6,204 nt of DNA from positions 1-6,204 of the forward strand of contig JBBQAZ010000035.1 in the NCBI GenBank assembly GCA_038316995.1. Reading direction: 5' to 3'. The stretch's first letter is position 1; every line of letters begins with the position of its first letter. This document shows, piece by piece, positions 6,112-6,204 of this stretch. The position numbers and the translations under genes are program-made. Source of the DNA: JAXHNE01 sp038316995 (lineage in GTDB: Bacteria > Patescibacteriota > Saccharimonadia > Saccharimonadales > JAXHNE01). The notes under the pieces were generated by a model. The model was given only the letters and a program-made list of their open reading frames with translations. It had not been told where the DNA came from and did not search any database.

Positions 6112-6204
6112 TCACTCCGTAGCTAATGATAGTTTAAGTTTTGCTCCACTTTCTATTTTACTACGTTCTTTAACAGATGCTAAGTCTTCTGTAGAACTCT
6201 TAAC
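6112..6204 (-). CDS. C-terminal end of an unidentified upstream gene (partial)
   Basis: An open frame enters from the right edge and gives 30 residues ending in GAKLKLSLATE, then TGA at 6112-6114. The tail is rich in Lys, Ser and Glu (STEDLASVKERSKIESG). The stop lies 1 nt before the GTG of the nuclease gene, and the nuclease's ribosome site falls within its last codons, so it is very likely the preceding gene of the same operon. The fragment is too short to identify. By context a DNA methyltransferase or a MORC-like ATPase is expected, but nothing in these residues shows that. Confidence 0.72.
   Translation of the reverse strand, partial: VKSSTEDLASVKERSKIESGAKLKLSLATE

Noticed and set aside
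1..6204. CRISPR array, tRNA, rRNA, insertion sequence or attachment site
   Set aside because: No regularly spaced repeats, cloverleaf-like sequence, transposase-like frame or terminal inverted repeats were seen; the small repeats present are isolated.

Overview
This window looks like a bacterial defence island. It holds six complete or near-complete genes and the tail of a seventh. All are on the minus strand except one small gene in the middle. By eye the DNA is moderately AT-rich. Tight overlaps (an ATGA junction and an 8-nt overlap) end in TGA, so TGA is a true stop here; this argues against recoded lineages such as Gracilibacteria or Mycoplasma. Two divergent extended -10 promoters (TGTTACAAT and TGCTATAAT) and an apparently leaderless LexA-like gene would suit a Patescibacteria/Saccharibacteria-type genome. 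That is a weak inference, and a Firmicutes or Actinobacteria host is not excluded.

Right part (6204 to 3160, minus strand): the last 30 codons of an unidentified gene are followed after 1 nt by a PLD-type restriction endonuclease of the NgoFVII family. That gene overlaps by 4 nt a gene for a Z1-domain superfamily 2 ATPase. The layout suggests a restriction operon in which a metal-independent nuclease works with an ATP-driven motor. The upstream partner (a methyltransferase or MORC-like ATPase would be expected) lies outside the window.

Middle (3143 to 2639): a small DUF3892 gene on the plus strand has its own promoter and a roughly 108-nt leader with competing hairpins, one of which buries the Shine-Dalgarno sequence. 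It ends at a strong hairpin terminator that probably serves both converging transcripts.

Left part (2638 to 19, minus strand): a LexA-like S24 self-cleaving repressor overlaps a DUF2130 gene (zinc-ribbon-like start, coiled coil, nuclease-like GD...ExK core). After 39 nt comes a DUF262 (GmrS/DndB-like) gene that stops at 256 codons, without the usual C-terminal nuclease half. I read this as a repressor-controlled, possibly damage-inducible, nuclease operon. Palindromes at its promoter and inside the start of the repressor gene are candidate operators. The divergent promoters share their -35 region, so the repressor could also control the DUF3892 gene.
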